This document shows positions 29,581-40,155 of a stretch of DNA of 64,000 bases, piece after piece. This stretch comes from Ailurus styani (lineage: Eukaryota > Chordata > Mammalia > Carnivora > Ailuridae): positions 493,211 through 557,210 of the forward strand of contig LNAC01000136.1 of the NCBI GenBank assembly GCA_002007465.1, written 5' to 3'. The notes under the pieces were generated by a model. The model saw only the letters and a list, made by a program, of their open reading frames with translations, searched no databases and was not told the origin of the DNA. The translations under genes and the position numbers were made by a program. How positions within the stretch are numbered: the stretch's first letter is position 1; the number at the start of each line of letters is the position of its first letter.

Positions 29581-31257
29581 GGGGGGGGCTCGAGCAGGAG
29601 AATGATGTTCTCCCCGCCCACCCAAATAACCGATGCAAAGATATATGCAAATAACAGAATAAGATCCATTATTTCCATGACAATATTGTATGTGTTGAAA
29701 AGAAAAAGACCTTACGGATAAAAATTTTAGCAAAAAACTAAAGAGTAAAGTATGAAGCATGTCAAGCACACGAACCAGTGTCTATTGGGAGGATTTGTTT
29801 TTATGTGTTTTGTAAGTGAACAGAGAAAGGAAAAACTGATTTGTCGTCTTGCTTGTTTTAGTTCAGTATGTGTGATTTGATTTTACATGATTTCTGCATG
29901 TAAAATTAATACAGATTGACTTTGACAGAAACATTATCTCATAAATAGAAAGTTATTCTAGAGAGCAAGACGAAAGTTCCAAAATGGGATGAAATGGCAG
30001 TTTATTAAAATTTCTAGGCTGTGGTTAACTTAAGATTCTGGGAAAAAATAACAAAAGAGTAGATACACAGATAGCAGTGCATCGGGTGAGAAGTAAATGG
30101 ATTTATTTTGACAAAGAGGAGCAAACTGATTTGATGCCACAAGCAGAACTTGTTAGAGACTCTGATAATAAAGGGAAGAGAAAATAAGCAAGAAACATTT
30201 CTGCCTAGCGTCAAGGGTCTAGCATAGACAGCAAATTGGAAATGAACTTGCGGTGGGACACGGGATCTGGACCAACTTTCTGTCAGTAAGCATGGGGTAA
30301 TGATCCATCTTTGAAAATATTCTGAAGACGCGTGGAATGCCGTCTTTACAGACAAAGACAGGATGCTAGAAAGAGACCAGAAATGAGTAAACAGCCTTAC
30401 ACAAGCTTAGATAGGATTAAGTACATTTTTGAAATGTATAATTTAGGTATACTTTGACTAAAACTAGAAGGAATCAAAAGTTGTTTTGAGGTGTTTGGTT
30501 GAAGAGTTGATGGTGTGGTATTTTAAAGGAAACTCAGAACATAAAGAACTTAGAGTGACAAAGAGAGGTTGAGGCTTAAGCGTAGAATATCAGGTTTTTC
30601 GTGTTTTCAGATTTGAGGCTGAAAATAACTCTTCCTTCCACACACTCTTCTCTCTGAGGGAGCGGGTCGCTTTAGTGCTCAGGTGGGTCAGACCATTCAG
30701 GGACTTCGCCTGGCTAATTGTTAGCCAATCATCTGGAGGCTCCCACTTTGCCGTTCCGGCTTACAGGGTTACTTACTTCCTCATCGTTCTCATAAACCCA
30801 CGCCAAAGACTTCTCTCCAAAAGCTGGCATTCTTCTCGACCACTGTCCCGTGCACAGAATAAACTGACTCCATGTCAGGTTTGTTGTTGTTGTTGTTTTT
30901 TAGATGGAGGAACTCTTTTGAATAAGGCAGGCAGAACCCCAACCACAAGATAACCCCAAAGAAGTATTTTTAGGTTTAAATGATAAAGAGTCATCTTATA
31001 CTGAAGCATTAGGGGACTGGTGACATTTAATAGACATTTAAAGAGTTTCCACTCTCGGAGCTAACCATGGGTCTCCTTCCTGCCTCTGCCCACCGCACCC
31101 AGCACAGTTGTTGAGCTGAGCTATTATTGCCGTACAGTCTTAATGAGCTCTCTTCTCTGAGAACGCTAATTTTGAAGGATAAGAGTTGCAGACGTCACCC
31201 AAGAATTAGTATTTCGAAATCTGTATCCAGCAGGAGGAATTATTGCTAGCTCTCTAG
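29581..31257. other. no gene or named repeat
   Basis: AT-rich DNA. A minus frame of 113 residues (30014-30355) has no domain. A (TTG)n-like patch lies at 30,880-30,899. Confidence 0.45.
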
Positions 31258-31620
31258 AGTGGATATTCTCAATCTTTCCAGTCTCGGCGACTCTTTCCTT
31301 TCTTAAAAATTACTGTGGACTCCAGCGTGGCTTTTGTTGATATGGGCTAGGTCCATGGATCTTCACCTTACTAGAAATCGAGATAGACCCAGTGTCAGAA
31401 CACAGGCCTACAGAAGCTCACGTCCGATCTGCTGTCAGAGTGATGGCACCAGATATGCCTTATAGCCTTTGGAAACCTCTGCTGCACAGTCATGGGAGCA
31501 GTAAGGGCACAACGAGCCCTAGTGTTACCGTGGATGGAGTTACGTCTCCCTGACCTTCTGCAAGGGTCTCAGCCATTCCCCGGGGGTGCCCAGATGATGC
31601 TTTGAGAAGTACCAATCTGG
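31258..31620 (+). mobile_element. hAT-Charlie DNA transposon, deleted copy
   Basis: The left part reads ttaaaaattactgtggactc, gtggcttttgttgatatggg and accttactagaaatcgagat, matching Charlie-type hAT elements; the right part reads accttctgcaagggtctcag and gatgctttgagaagtacca, the family's right end. The long autonomous interior is missing. Possible 8-bp target copies are ctctagag and atctggag. It touches a MER2-like element at 31626. Confidence 0.7.
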
Positions 31621-31625
31621 AGTGC

Positions 31626-31962
31626 CATTAACCCTTAAACAGCAAGAGTGTGAATTACAGCCATCCGCTTATACACAGGCATTTTCCGTAAATACAGTAC
31701 AGTGCTGTAAATGTGTTTTCTCTTCTTTATGATATTCTTAATACCATTTTCTTTTCTCTAGCTAACTTTATTGTGTGAGTACAGTATACAGTACATATAA
31801 CATACAGAATATGTTTTAATGAACTGTTATGTTACCAGTAAGGCTCCTGGTCAACTGTAGGCTATTGGTAGTTAAGTTTTGGGGAGTCAGAAATTATATG
31901 TAGATTTTCTGCTGCGCTGAGTACAGGCGCCCCTAACCCTCATGTTGTTTAAGGGTCCACTG
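31626..31962 (+). mobile_element. MER2-like TcMar-Tigger DNA transposon
   Basis: A 337-bp element with diverged left TIR (cattaacccttaaacagcaa) and right TIR (tgtttaagggtccactgta), ending at TATA as expected for a TA target. Internal landmarks: aaatacagtacagtgctgta, tgttttctcttctttatgat, aatatgttttaatgaactgt and tggtcaactgtaggctattg. It is more complete than the inverted copy at 665-974. Confidence 0.85.
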
Positions 31963-33368
31963 TATATGATTAAATGTAATATATTCTATTAACTCTGTTA
32001 AATGCTAATATAACATGTATCATGTATATCATATTAATGTTATATATAGTATTGAGAAAAATATATATAATATTGAAAAGAATAAGAATTGTACTTCCTC
32101 TTGGAGGATTATATATATTCAGAGATACTCTGAATCTCTAGTTCTGATGACTAGAACAGACTAGCAGTGCACCTCAGCAAATGTCCCCAGTGTAGCTGCT
32201 TCCTTGTCTGTGTGCACGAGGCCCAAAACTACATATAGAGTTGCAAAACTTGTCTTCGGAGCAGATAGAAGTTTAGGGAGTGAAGCAAGCAAATGATAAA
32301 CAATCTGATGATGTATTTCAAGCCTAGTAATGAGTCTGTGACCAAGTTCTAAAACAATTTCTTTACTTTCTTTGATAAAGCCCCCCCCAAAAGTAATAAA
32401 TCCATTTTGGTTTAAAGTTATAGACTGAAAGAATAGGTGAATTTGCTCTAAGATCTCTATGTTGGAATGTAGGAAATGTGTCTTCAGTTTTTAGTAACAT
32501 GACATGTATCTGCTAGTCCTCAGGAATTGGGATTCATTTATTTCTTCTGTCATCAGTCAAAGCAAGCTTGGGGCTGGAGACACCACTCAGCTTTTCTCTG
32601 CATCCGTTTCGTTCTTTGGACGGTTGCGGTGGTTGCTTTGCTGATAAGCTTTATCCACTGCTACTGGCAGGCAGACCCCAGGTTCGCTGGGAAGTAGCTC
32701 TCTACAGCACCTTCTTCATTGTGATTGTCCAGCCCCAGACAATATTCATTTTTCAGTGAAGTTTATTTCACATCCTTTACTCTTCTCGTTTGTCTTGTAA
32801 AGACCCTAAGATCAGAGGATAAAAACTGGAATGCCCCACCCACCAACGTCTTTCCCAGGAACCAGCCAGCTCCCTCTGCTTTAAGCCAACAGGATCCATT
32901 TTTAAGAAGATCTCAGAATTCAGTCCAGGAGTGTCTGGGGCTGTTTCCTGCATTGCAGCAATTCCTAACGCTCTGACTTTCTGAGAGAAATGGTTGGAAT
33001 ATTAGAAATTAGCAGCTACGGTACTTCTTTTTTTTCCTGAAGAACGTAGTCACTGCTAAAAAGTTTAGTTTAATTAAGTTGTGTAAATATATTTTCTGAT
33101 AGGTTTCTCCAGATTTATTTAATTTTACAAATAAAAAAAGATGGCACTGCCTTTCTTTTTAAGTACCAAGGATGGTATATTACAGCGTTTTAGTAGGTCA
33201 CTAAATCATATTAAAAGTTTAAACCTTAAGGGGAAGATTTTTATGTTCTTTTAATATCAAGGTTTATTGAATTTGAATCTAGTTTCAACAAAAGACATAT
33301 TGTAAGATAGTATCACTTTTTTTTTTTTTAATCCTTAAAGTAAAAGCTCCTATTTCTCTTCTTTGTAT
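31963..33368. other. AT-rich DNA, no gene seen
   Basis: An AT-rich low-complexity patch lies at about 31,965-32,120 (tatatagtattgagaaaaat type). Frames at 32568-32976 show no domain. A T run lies at 33,318-33,330. Confidence 0.45.
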
Positions 33369-34272
33369 TGTGCTCAGTACTTCTGGCCACCAAACATGGG
33401 GTCAGGGTGGGGGGCGAGCTTCCCCTATACCGAGCGATTCTGTGACACCATCTGGACGTCCTACAATCCAATTTAATTATGACATTTGTCTACCTATAGT
33501 TAGTGTCCGTCCCACACAGGTTAAGGGTTTAGCCCCACAAGACTGGCCCTCAACCCCCCATTTCGGATGCCAGTCACAAATCCAGGTCTGTGGGCTTCTG
33601 ACCCACTGGCTAGAAACCAGAGGCTTTCACAGGCCTCTCCTCTCGTGGGACATTTTGCTAGAGTGACTCACAGAACGCAGACAAAAGTTTACTTCCAAGA
33701 TCACCCGTTCATTTTAAAAGGCCGTGACTCAGGAAGAGCCAGGTGGAAGGGATGCGCGTGGCAGGGGTGTGGGAAAGGGCCTGGGGCTTCCGTGCTCGCC
33801 CAGGGACGCCGCCCTCTGAGCACCTCCACGTCGGGAAGCTCTTAAACCCCGTACCTTTGGGAGTTTTATGGAGGCTTCTCATTATGTAGGCATGATTGAT
33901 TATAGAACCGTTGGTGATTGATTAAGTTGGGGGTCCGGAAGTTCCAATCCTCTAAACATATGGTTGGTTCCCTTAGCAACCAGCCCTCATCCTGTGATTA
34001 TCTGGGGGCTTTTCCAAGAATCACTCATTCCCATCAACTCCGGTGTGCTAGGAGGGGGCTTGCCGTGAATAACGAAAGCCTCTCCTTTCACCTTTACTGT
34101 CCTTGTCATTTAGAAAATTCCAAGAGTTGGTGTAAGCCTGATGATTCACAGACCTGTACCCCAGGGGCAAAAAAAAAAAAAAAAAAAAAAAACAAGAGTT
34201 TTAAGGGTCCTATGCCAGGAATGGAGATGAAGGCCAAATATGTATTTCTTATTTATAAATCACAATACTACA
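33369..34272 (-). mobile_element. ERVL-class LTR (MER21-like), interrupted
   Basis: Read on the minus strand, the segment follows a long LTR that I associate with MER21: it starts near tagtattgtgatttataaat, continues with ggcataggacccttaaaac, a region of cttttgttattcac-type text, ccaatggtttaatcaatcat in diverged form, and ends ccagaagtactgagcaca. On the plus strand clear landmarks are gttaagggtttagccccaca, ccagaggctttcacaggcct, tggagtgactcacagaac-type text and gtaggcatgattgattatag. A 66-bp insertion lies at 34127-34192. No retroviral genes are present. Confidence 0.7.
34127..34192 (+). mobile_element. micro-insertion: ~42-bp retroposon tail plus poly(A)24
   Basis: The old LTR is split between ttccaagag and caagagttttaagg. 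Between the two copies of caagag (34121-34126, 34193-34198) lie 42 bases reading tgtaagcctgatgattcaca then gacctgtaccccaggggc and exactly 24 A. The body resembles the extreme 3' end of a carnivore L1 (the text 'gattcacagacctgtacccc'). This is the form of a severely 5'-truncated L1-machinery insertion. Confidence 0.75.
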
Positions 34273-34904
34273 GTCCTCACCTTTTCTTTCTCTCCCTCTT
34301 CCTAAATGTTCTCTTTTCGCTCTCATTTTAAAAAATCGATTTTAGGGGAATGTAAGTTGTCCAAAATCATGAATGATTTTAGTGAGTTTGAAAACAAGGC
34401 ATTTCTCTTCCATCCCTAATGAGACAATAACCTTAGATCTGAGGACTGGTATTTTCTGTATCATAAAGGCAAGGCACCGTTTGTGTTGGCTGTGAATGTA
34501 GAATACCATAGCTCCTGGGAAAATTAAAAAAATCTAATTTATACTTTCTGTGTTTTTCTTTCCTCTCTTTTCAAACTCACGTACTAAAACCCAGTTTAAC
34601 CCTCAGGAAAGTTAAGCAGCTGCAGGGGGAGGGAAGACCCTGTTGGTGTTTGCTTGTTTGTTTCCTCTTCCTCCCCCCTAAGAAAATAGTTTATTAAAAC
34701 ATACCGAGTCCTTACTTTTCAGGAATGCTCTCTTGGAATTCCAGTTTGTTCTTGGGATTTTGTTTTCCTCATCGTCTTTATTTTGCCCTATAACTGGATT
34801 ATTCGGCATTCCTCCCTCTGTGAGTATGCTGACTTGCTGAGAATGAGCGGAATGGACTTCTGTCCGTGCGCTCATGGGTGTGAGCACTCGAAAGTTCGAA
34901 AAGG
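34273..34904. other. no gene called; weak exon-like stretch at 34716-34836
   Basis: On the minus strand a 40-codon segment (34836 to 34716) is bounded by a fair acceptor (gctcattctcag) and a gtaagg donor, within an 80-residue frame. Its composition (NKDDEENKIPRTNWNSK) is acidic and polar. Chance occurrence is easy at this length, so it is not called as a gene. Confidence 0.3.
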
Positions 34905-35005
34905 CCAAGACCTTGGGCACATCAGTTCATTTCCTGGAGCTCCGGTTTTCTTAGTTATAAAGTGAAGTCGTGGGACTATGATATCTCTAAGAGCCATGCC
35001 AACCC
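34905..35005 (+). mobile_element. MIR SINE fragment
   Basis: gaccttgggcacatcagttc, ttttcttagttataaagtga and agccatgccaaccctcctg follow the MIR middle. Confidence 0.65.
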
Positions 35006-35029
35006 TCCTGTTCTTTAGCAGTAATGATC

Positions 35030-35240
35030 CCTACTTTGGATGGCTTGTGATGGGCCAGGAATCTCTGTAGTCTTTTTTGTCTTTAGTAATCCAGCAGGTA
35101 GGTACCACTGTTTTCTTCATTGACAAGGCTTTGAGAAGTTGATAGACTTTCCCGAGATCAGACGGCTAATGAGTTACTAGAGCTTCCGCTCCATTTCAGT
35201 CCATGATTGTCTGATATTCTGCTCTTCTGCACCATGCCTG
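35030..35240 (-). mobile_element. MIR SINE
   Basis: Reverse MIR: gatgggccaggaatctctgt, ccagcaggtaggtaccactg, ttgatagactttcccgagat and the end near tctgctcttctgcaccatgc. Confidence 0.7.
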
Positions 35241-35279
35241 ATGCTTCCACAAGAAGAGAAGTCCAGTGGCCACCATCGT

Positions 35280-35455
35280 CATTGCGGGCTTGCTATGTGC
35301 CGAGATGAGTGCTCGGTACTTTGCACAGAGTCCTAAGATGTAAGTGTTATCAGTTCTGTGTTATAGATACAGAAATTGAAGCTCAGAGGTAATGCACCTA
35401 TCCAAGAAACAGACACTGGTTACTGGTAAGGAAGGATTAGAATCAAAATCTGTTA
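35280..35455 (-). mobile_element. MIR SINE
   Basis: A second reverse MIR directly follows: gcttgctatgtgccgagatg, tcggtactttgcacagagtc, gatacagaaattgaagctca and gaaggattagaatcaaaatc. Confidence 0.75.
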
Positions 35456-35789
35456 TAAAGCTTTTACTTTTCTGTGTCCCTGAGGGATTCTAGCTACGAA
35501 GACTTGGTTGGGGAAAGAAGACCAGGAATGGGAGAGACATATTCCTCTCGTCAGCTTTTGTGATTCGGTGCTGCAGCTGTCCCTAAAACATCTGTGTGCC
35601 TCTGGCTCAAAGGTTGCAGGCAGGAAGGCAGTGATGGACAATAAGGAAGCTTGACCTAACAGTGGGTATGGGAAGTCAGCGACCAAATGCACCTCTGGAC
35701 AGAAAAGGAGCAAGTGCTTGAGTGAGGACTGGTATTTTGCCAGGACCGCTTTGATGGCATTGGAGTAAGTTAGATGGACCCAGTGTTTT

Positions 35790-35989
35790 AAAATGATTTT
35801 CATTTATTTATTTAGAGAGAGTGAGCAAGTGAGCCCAGGAGGGGCAGAGGAAGAGGGAGAAAGAATCCTAAGCAGGCTCCATGCTCAGTGTGAAGCCCGT
35901 TGTGGGGCTTAATCTCACGACTCTGAGATCATGACCTGAGCTGAAACCAAGAGTTGGAGGCTTAACCGACTGAGCCACCCAGGTGCTCC
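35790..35989 (-). mobile_element. CAN-SINE, older subfamily
   Basis: Reverse SINE: atttatttatttagagagag, aagcaggctccatgctcagt, gactctgagatcatgacctg, ccaagagttggaggcttaac and gagccacccaggtgctcc. Duplications ggacccagtgtttt (35776-35789) and ggacccaatgtttt (35990-36003) differ at one base. Confidence 0.95.
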
Positions 35990-36039
35990 GGACCCAATGT
36001 TTTTTTAAATTGTACCAGAGTAGGAGCTCTGGAATTATG

Positions 36040-36210
36040 GTATCCTCGGACCATCAGCATCAGCATCACTTGGGAACTTGTTAGAAATGCAAATTCTCAG
36101 GCCCTATCCTAGGTGGGACGGAATCAGGAATGTTGGGATTGGGATCCAGGAATCTGTGTTTTAACAAGCCCTTCAGGTGATTCTGATGTAGGCTCAGAGT
36201 CCAGAGCCAG
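36040..36210 (-). mobile_element. MER5A hAT-Charlie DNA transposon
   Basis: Clear reverse MER5A: ggaccatcagcatcagcatc, acttgttagaaatgcaaatt, ctgtgttttaacaagccctt and caggtgattctgatgta. About 170 bp, near full length for this 189-bp family. Confidence 0.9.
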
Positions 36211-36574
36211 GACACCAGAGAACTGGGGGTGCTCCTTTCTCTCAGTGGTGTGGTTAGCTCCCTGACAAGAGCCTGGGTAAAAGACCAAATCTTCAAAGTG
36301 GGGGTTTTGGAAATGTTGCTTTTATCTTTCACTGTTGAATACACAGTGTCTCATTGTTGTAAGTGAACACCCTGATCCTAAAACACCCGCCACTCCTCCA
36401 AGACAGGCCACTTTAGTGTGGTACGATAGTGGACATCCTTCTCATGGCTGATTCAAGAGTGAGAAACTGGACAGATGAGTCCATTGAATTCCTCCCATTT
36501 ACAAAACTTTCTCCCTTCCTGGAAGCAGCTGCCATGATTTTTGCTCTCTGAACAGCTTAGAAAACAGAAATGAG

Positions 36575-36721
36575 GGGCGCCTGGGTGGCTCAGTTGGTTA
36601 AGCGTCTGCCTCTGGCTCAGGTCATGATCCCAGGGTCCTGGGATTGAGTCCCGCATCGGGCTCCTTGTTCGGTGTTGAGCCTGCTTCTCTCTCTGCCTCT
36701 GCCTGCCACTCTGCTTGCTTG

Positions 36722-36766
<45 letters not shown>

Positions 36767-36806
36767 AAATAAATAAATAAATAAAATCTTAAAAAAAAAA
36801 AAAAGG
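36575..36806 (+). mobile_element. CAN-SINE with (CT)n
   Basis: Full plus-strand SINE: gggcgcctgggtggctcagt, tggttaagcgtctgcctctg, gatcccagggtcctgggatt, a CT array of nearly 40 bases (36,726-36,763), aataaataaataaataaaat and an A14 tail. Perfect 10-base duplication cagaaatgag at 36565-36574 and 36807-36816. Confidence 0.97.
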
Positions 36807-36816
36807 CAGAAATGAG

Positions 36817-37399
36817 TGGCGGTCTTTTACCTTTAAAGAAAGCAGAACTGAGGTCAGAGCCTAAATGGTAGTCGCTGTTATGTCACCGTGAACGTTTCTG
36901 GCTTGCTTTTGGAAGAATCTTCACAGTCATTGTTCTGTTCATTCAAGAACAAAACCGGAGTGCAAAGTTTCAAGAGAACAGCCCTTTCTCCTCAAAATTT
37001 CCCTCTCTGCACTGAACCCTGACCCCTGCTAGGGATGGCTGATTTCCGACAAGTTTCTTAACTCAGGGTGCCCTGGGGCCAGTGGCCCTTGCCTAGTTGA
37101 AGGTTCAGGGAGTGCTGACAGGAACTTGGGCGTCTGAGCAGGAGACCACTATGCACACCAGCTTGTCCTCACCACCGGGCAAGGTGGAGCTTTCCCAAGA
37201 GCGCCGATGGGCGGCAGGGGGTACAGACAAGAGTTGGGACTTCAGCTGGAGGTTGACAGTGAGGTGGGGCAGAGCACACGCACTCCAGGCAGCTCTAGTC
37301 TGCAACTGGAATGGAGATCCTACCTGCTTGTTCAGCATTATGGAGCATCTCGCTTTTGTTGGAGCTTGCTTCGTCCATTGTTTTCTTTCCTGCTTTATG
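36817..37399. other. no gene seen
   Basis: Unique-looking DNA. The overlapping frames at 37097-37542 are created partly by the C-rich tract that follows and carry low-complexity Pro/Arg runs. Confidence 0.45.
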
Positions 37400-37429
37400 C
37401 CCCAGCCCCGCCCCCGCCCCCGCCCCCCA
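37400..37429. repeat. (GCCCCC)n tract, minus-strand G-quadruplex candidate
   Basis: ccccagccccgcccccgccc continued by ccgcccccc: five C runs of four to six bases separated by single G or AG. The complementary strand has five G runs with one- to two-base loops, a strong G4 pattern by base content. Confidence 0.9.
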
Positions 37430-37638
37430 CTTCAAAAAGCCCCCTTTTGGTTCCTAGATCGCTTGCCTTTTCTCTTCCTCTGAGAGACAGCAGAATGGAG
37501 ACACCGAGCAAAATGGCCAGCACACTGACGAGAGGCTGCTAGCTCTCCAGGCAGATGGAGGAGAAGGCTTCACACCCCCAGAGGAACTTGCCAGAAGCAA
37601 GTGCTAAGAGGAATCACCTACACAACTTAGCAGAGGGA

Positions 37639-37690
37639 ATATATACATATACATATATATATATGTACATGTATATATTTAAATATATTT
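37639..37690. repeat. AT-rich alternating tract
   Basis: Alternating AT/ATAC/TATG text (atatacatatacatatatat and onward), partly self-complementary. Confidence 0.9.
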
Positions 37691-38201
37691 TTTTCCTCCC
37701 CCAATTCTACCCGGAGAGTGTTTGTGGAGCTACAGGAGTGTTAGTAGCCTGGAGCTCGTTCTTGAGCTGCTGTCTCTGTTGGCAGTGGCTGCACGACTCG
37801 CTTCTCTTCGAGAGCAACCATCCATTCAGAGATTTTATCTGTTGTCAGGGAAGTCTTCCTCCACGTTTGAGAGCATGTTGGTAGGTCAAAGGCATCCTGT
37901 TATCTTCAGCTAAACCCATTTTCCTGAGACCCCAGAGTCCTGAGGAGAATTTGAGAGCCCCAGTGACAGCGTTAAACCTGGTAGTTTCTACTTCAGCAAT
38001 GATCGTTATTGTTTTGGTGCGGGGTAGTCAGGGAGCAGGAATTTGGGCAGTTGGGGATTCGAGTTGAGTTAAGAAAGCAGAGGGACAGCGTGGAAGGGAG
38101 TGAATTTTCCTCAGAGACTAAGGGCTCTTCATACCCAGGTTCCTGGGTGATCCAGAGATACTAGGCAGAAGCAAGCCCATTACAACCCGAGCACTGAAGA
38201 G
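37691..38201. other. no feature recognised
   Basis: Unique-looking DNA; no family or exon identified. Confidence 0.4.
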
Positions 38202-38218
38202 AACCAGCATTTTCTTTC

Positions 38219-38438
38219 TTTCTCTCTTTCTTTCTTTCTTTCTTTCTTTTTTTTTAAATTTTAGTTATTTACTTGACAGAGACACACTGAGAGAGGGAAC
38301 ATAAGCAGGGGGAGTGGGAGAGAGAGCAGCAGGCATCCTGCCAAGCAGGGAGCCTGATGTGGGGCTCGATCCCAGGACCCTGGGATCATGACCTGAGCCG
38401 AAGGCAGACGCTTAATGACTGAGCCACCCAGGTGCCCC
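38219..38438 (-). mobile_element. CAN-SINE with (TTTC)n tail
   Basis: Reverse SINE. The tail is a TTTC array (38,211-38,250) in place of plain T, then taaattttagttatttactt, gacagagacacactgagaga, ccaagcagggagcctgatgt, gatcatgacctgagccgaag and gagccacccaggtgcccc. Duplications aaccagcattttctttc (38202-38218) and aactagcaccttctttc (38439-38455) differ at two or three bases. Confidence 0.95.
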
Positions 38439-38455
38439 AACTAGCACCTTCTTTC

Positions 38456-39059
38456 CGTGGCAAGGAGCGGCTGCTCCTCAGCCCAGCTAGAAGAATTCCC
38501 TGCCCGAGCCTTCGCTGCTTCTCTGTGAGCCAGGCAGTGAGAATTGGGGTGGATGAAGTGTCCTGGCTGTTTCGATGCTGCCGAAATGGTCCTGAGGCTC
38601 CCTCACGTAGCACGGTTTCGCTCTCGGCCACGGGCAGAGGCTGGAGGCCCACTGTGGGGGTGGTCGGAGTAAAGTCTGGGTCGTTCATACCGACCACGGG
38701 GTAGGTGGGGTGGGGGTCTTCACTGCCTCTGTGTAACTGCTGGAATTCACAGGAGAAAACCACGTCCCCTTCTCTTTCCAGTTGCTGTGTTTTCCTAGTC
38801 ACCTACACCTCTTAATTGATTTTACTAATCCCTTCTGTTCTCTCATAAGATCGTTTCTTGGGTTAATAAACTGTGAACTGAAATGTTTGCCTTTGGATTC
38901 AAGAATGTGCTTTTTCCTCAGGAGGGTGCTAAGTGCGTGAAGCATGCCTTTGATACCCATGCGTGATAGGAACAGTAGACTTAGCGCAGTGAATGTCGGC
39001 AAGATAAATGCTTAGTTTCGCTCTGAATCAGTATCCTGTTCTTATGCATCTCATCTGCA
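38456..39059. other. no gene called
   Basis: Antiparallel frames at 38386-38802 overlap the SINE edge and lack domains. Nothing else recognised. Confidence 0.4.
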
Positions 39060-39560
39060 CACAGGCACTTTAAAAATAGTTTTTCTTTATTACAAAAATA
39101 CTCAGAAAATACACGTGAAAAGGAAAATTTCCATCAAGTTGTCACTTCCCAGTGTGCTTATCGTGAATCCTCGGGGGATAGATCCGAGGCCTTTTTTCAT
39201 ATGCTTTTCGTCTTCCTTTCTCTTACGAAGTATTGGGTCTCAGGACATCATTTTCAGTAACCTCCTTGTGAATGCCTCTCCACGTCATTTGACCGTCTTT
39301 TGTAGCCCTGAGCACAGGGTTGTGCGGTTTCCCATTGGATAGCAAGAAACAGCCGCGTGATCCACTCAGATTGTCAGACATTTGACTGTTGTTTAGTTGT
39401 TCACTAAGAGAAACAATGCTGCAGTGAAATTTTTTGAAAACCTTTTACTCTTGCTTGACGGTAACCTTTAGATAAATTTGTAGTTGTGTTTATTTGCTAG
39501 GTCAGAATTTTGCCACCAGTGCTCTCCAGGATGGCTCATTTTTCTAGGATTCTGGGTTCA
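39060..39560 (-). mobile_element. old L1 (L1M) 3' region, reverse
   Basis: Landmarks of the reverse strand of old L1: ttctttattacaaaaatact, cttgtgaatgcctctccacg, cactaagagaaacaatgctg, cagtgaaattttttgaaaac and tttatttgctaggtcagaat. Strongly diverged. Confidence 0.6.
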
Positions 39561-39926
39561 CTTTAGATCACTGCAATGCTAGATCTCAAACAGCATTTCT
39601 CCTTTCCCATTTTGTTTATCACTTTTCCATTTCGTGCAGCCCTTTGGGAAAGGGAAAAACCTCAGATTGACTCATGTCTTAGCAGGGTCTGATTTTCATG
39701 AAACTATGTGTATAAAGACATGGCAATATGTTCATAATACCATTTATAATAATTTGAGGTAACTGAATCAGCAACCATTCTCAAAGTATGGATCCTGTGC
39801 ACACCCTTGGTTCATGTCTGTAAAAACTTGAAAGACAATAATTGGGCAGAGAGTAGGCTGGAATGAGAGGGTTGACCAATTATTCCATTTGGTAAAAAAT
39901 AACCAGCTGAAGGGACACCATTTTTT
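39561..39926. other. no feature recognised
   Basis: AT-rich DNA; nothing supported. Confidence 0.4.
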
Positions 39927-39942
39927 TCACCAAAGAGATTTT

Positions 39943-40139
39943 TTTTAAAAAGATTTTATTTATTTATTTGACAGAGAGAGAGAGAGATCACGAGTAGGCA
40001 GAGAGGCAGGCAGAGAGAGAGGAGGAAGCAGGCTCCCTGCTGAGCAGAGAGCCCGATGCGGGCCTCGATCCCAGGACCCTGAGATCATGACCTGAGCCGA
40101 AGGCAGAGGCTTTAACCCACTGAGCCACCCAGGTGCCCC
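39943..40139 (-). mobile_element. CAN-SINE, young mustelid-type copy
   Basis: Reverse full-length SINE with tttatttatttatttgacag, gatcacgagtaggcagagag, gaggaagcaggctccctgct, gatcatgacctgagccgaag and ctttaacccactgagccacc then caggtgcccc. The target duplication tcaccaaagagatttt is 16 bases and perfect (39927-39942, 40140-40155). This is the copy with the cleanest signs of recent insertion. Confidence 0.98.
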
Positions 40140-40155
40140 TCACCAAAGAGATTTT

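Noticed and set aside
29099..29769. Long frames of 119-190 codons crossing the N run
   Set aside because: They are open only because N cannot encode a stop. No coding evidence lies on either side.
30640..30960. Possible LTR with an AATAAA-containing segment
   Set aside because: A poly(A)-signal-like agaataaactgactcc and flanking text suggested an LTR, but no TG...CA ends or family landmarks could be found.
37097..37542. Two overlapping plus frames with Pro/Arg runs
   Set aside because: The runs come from the GCCCCC tract; no domain or conserved start is seen.
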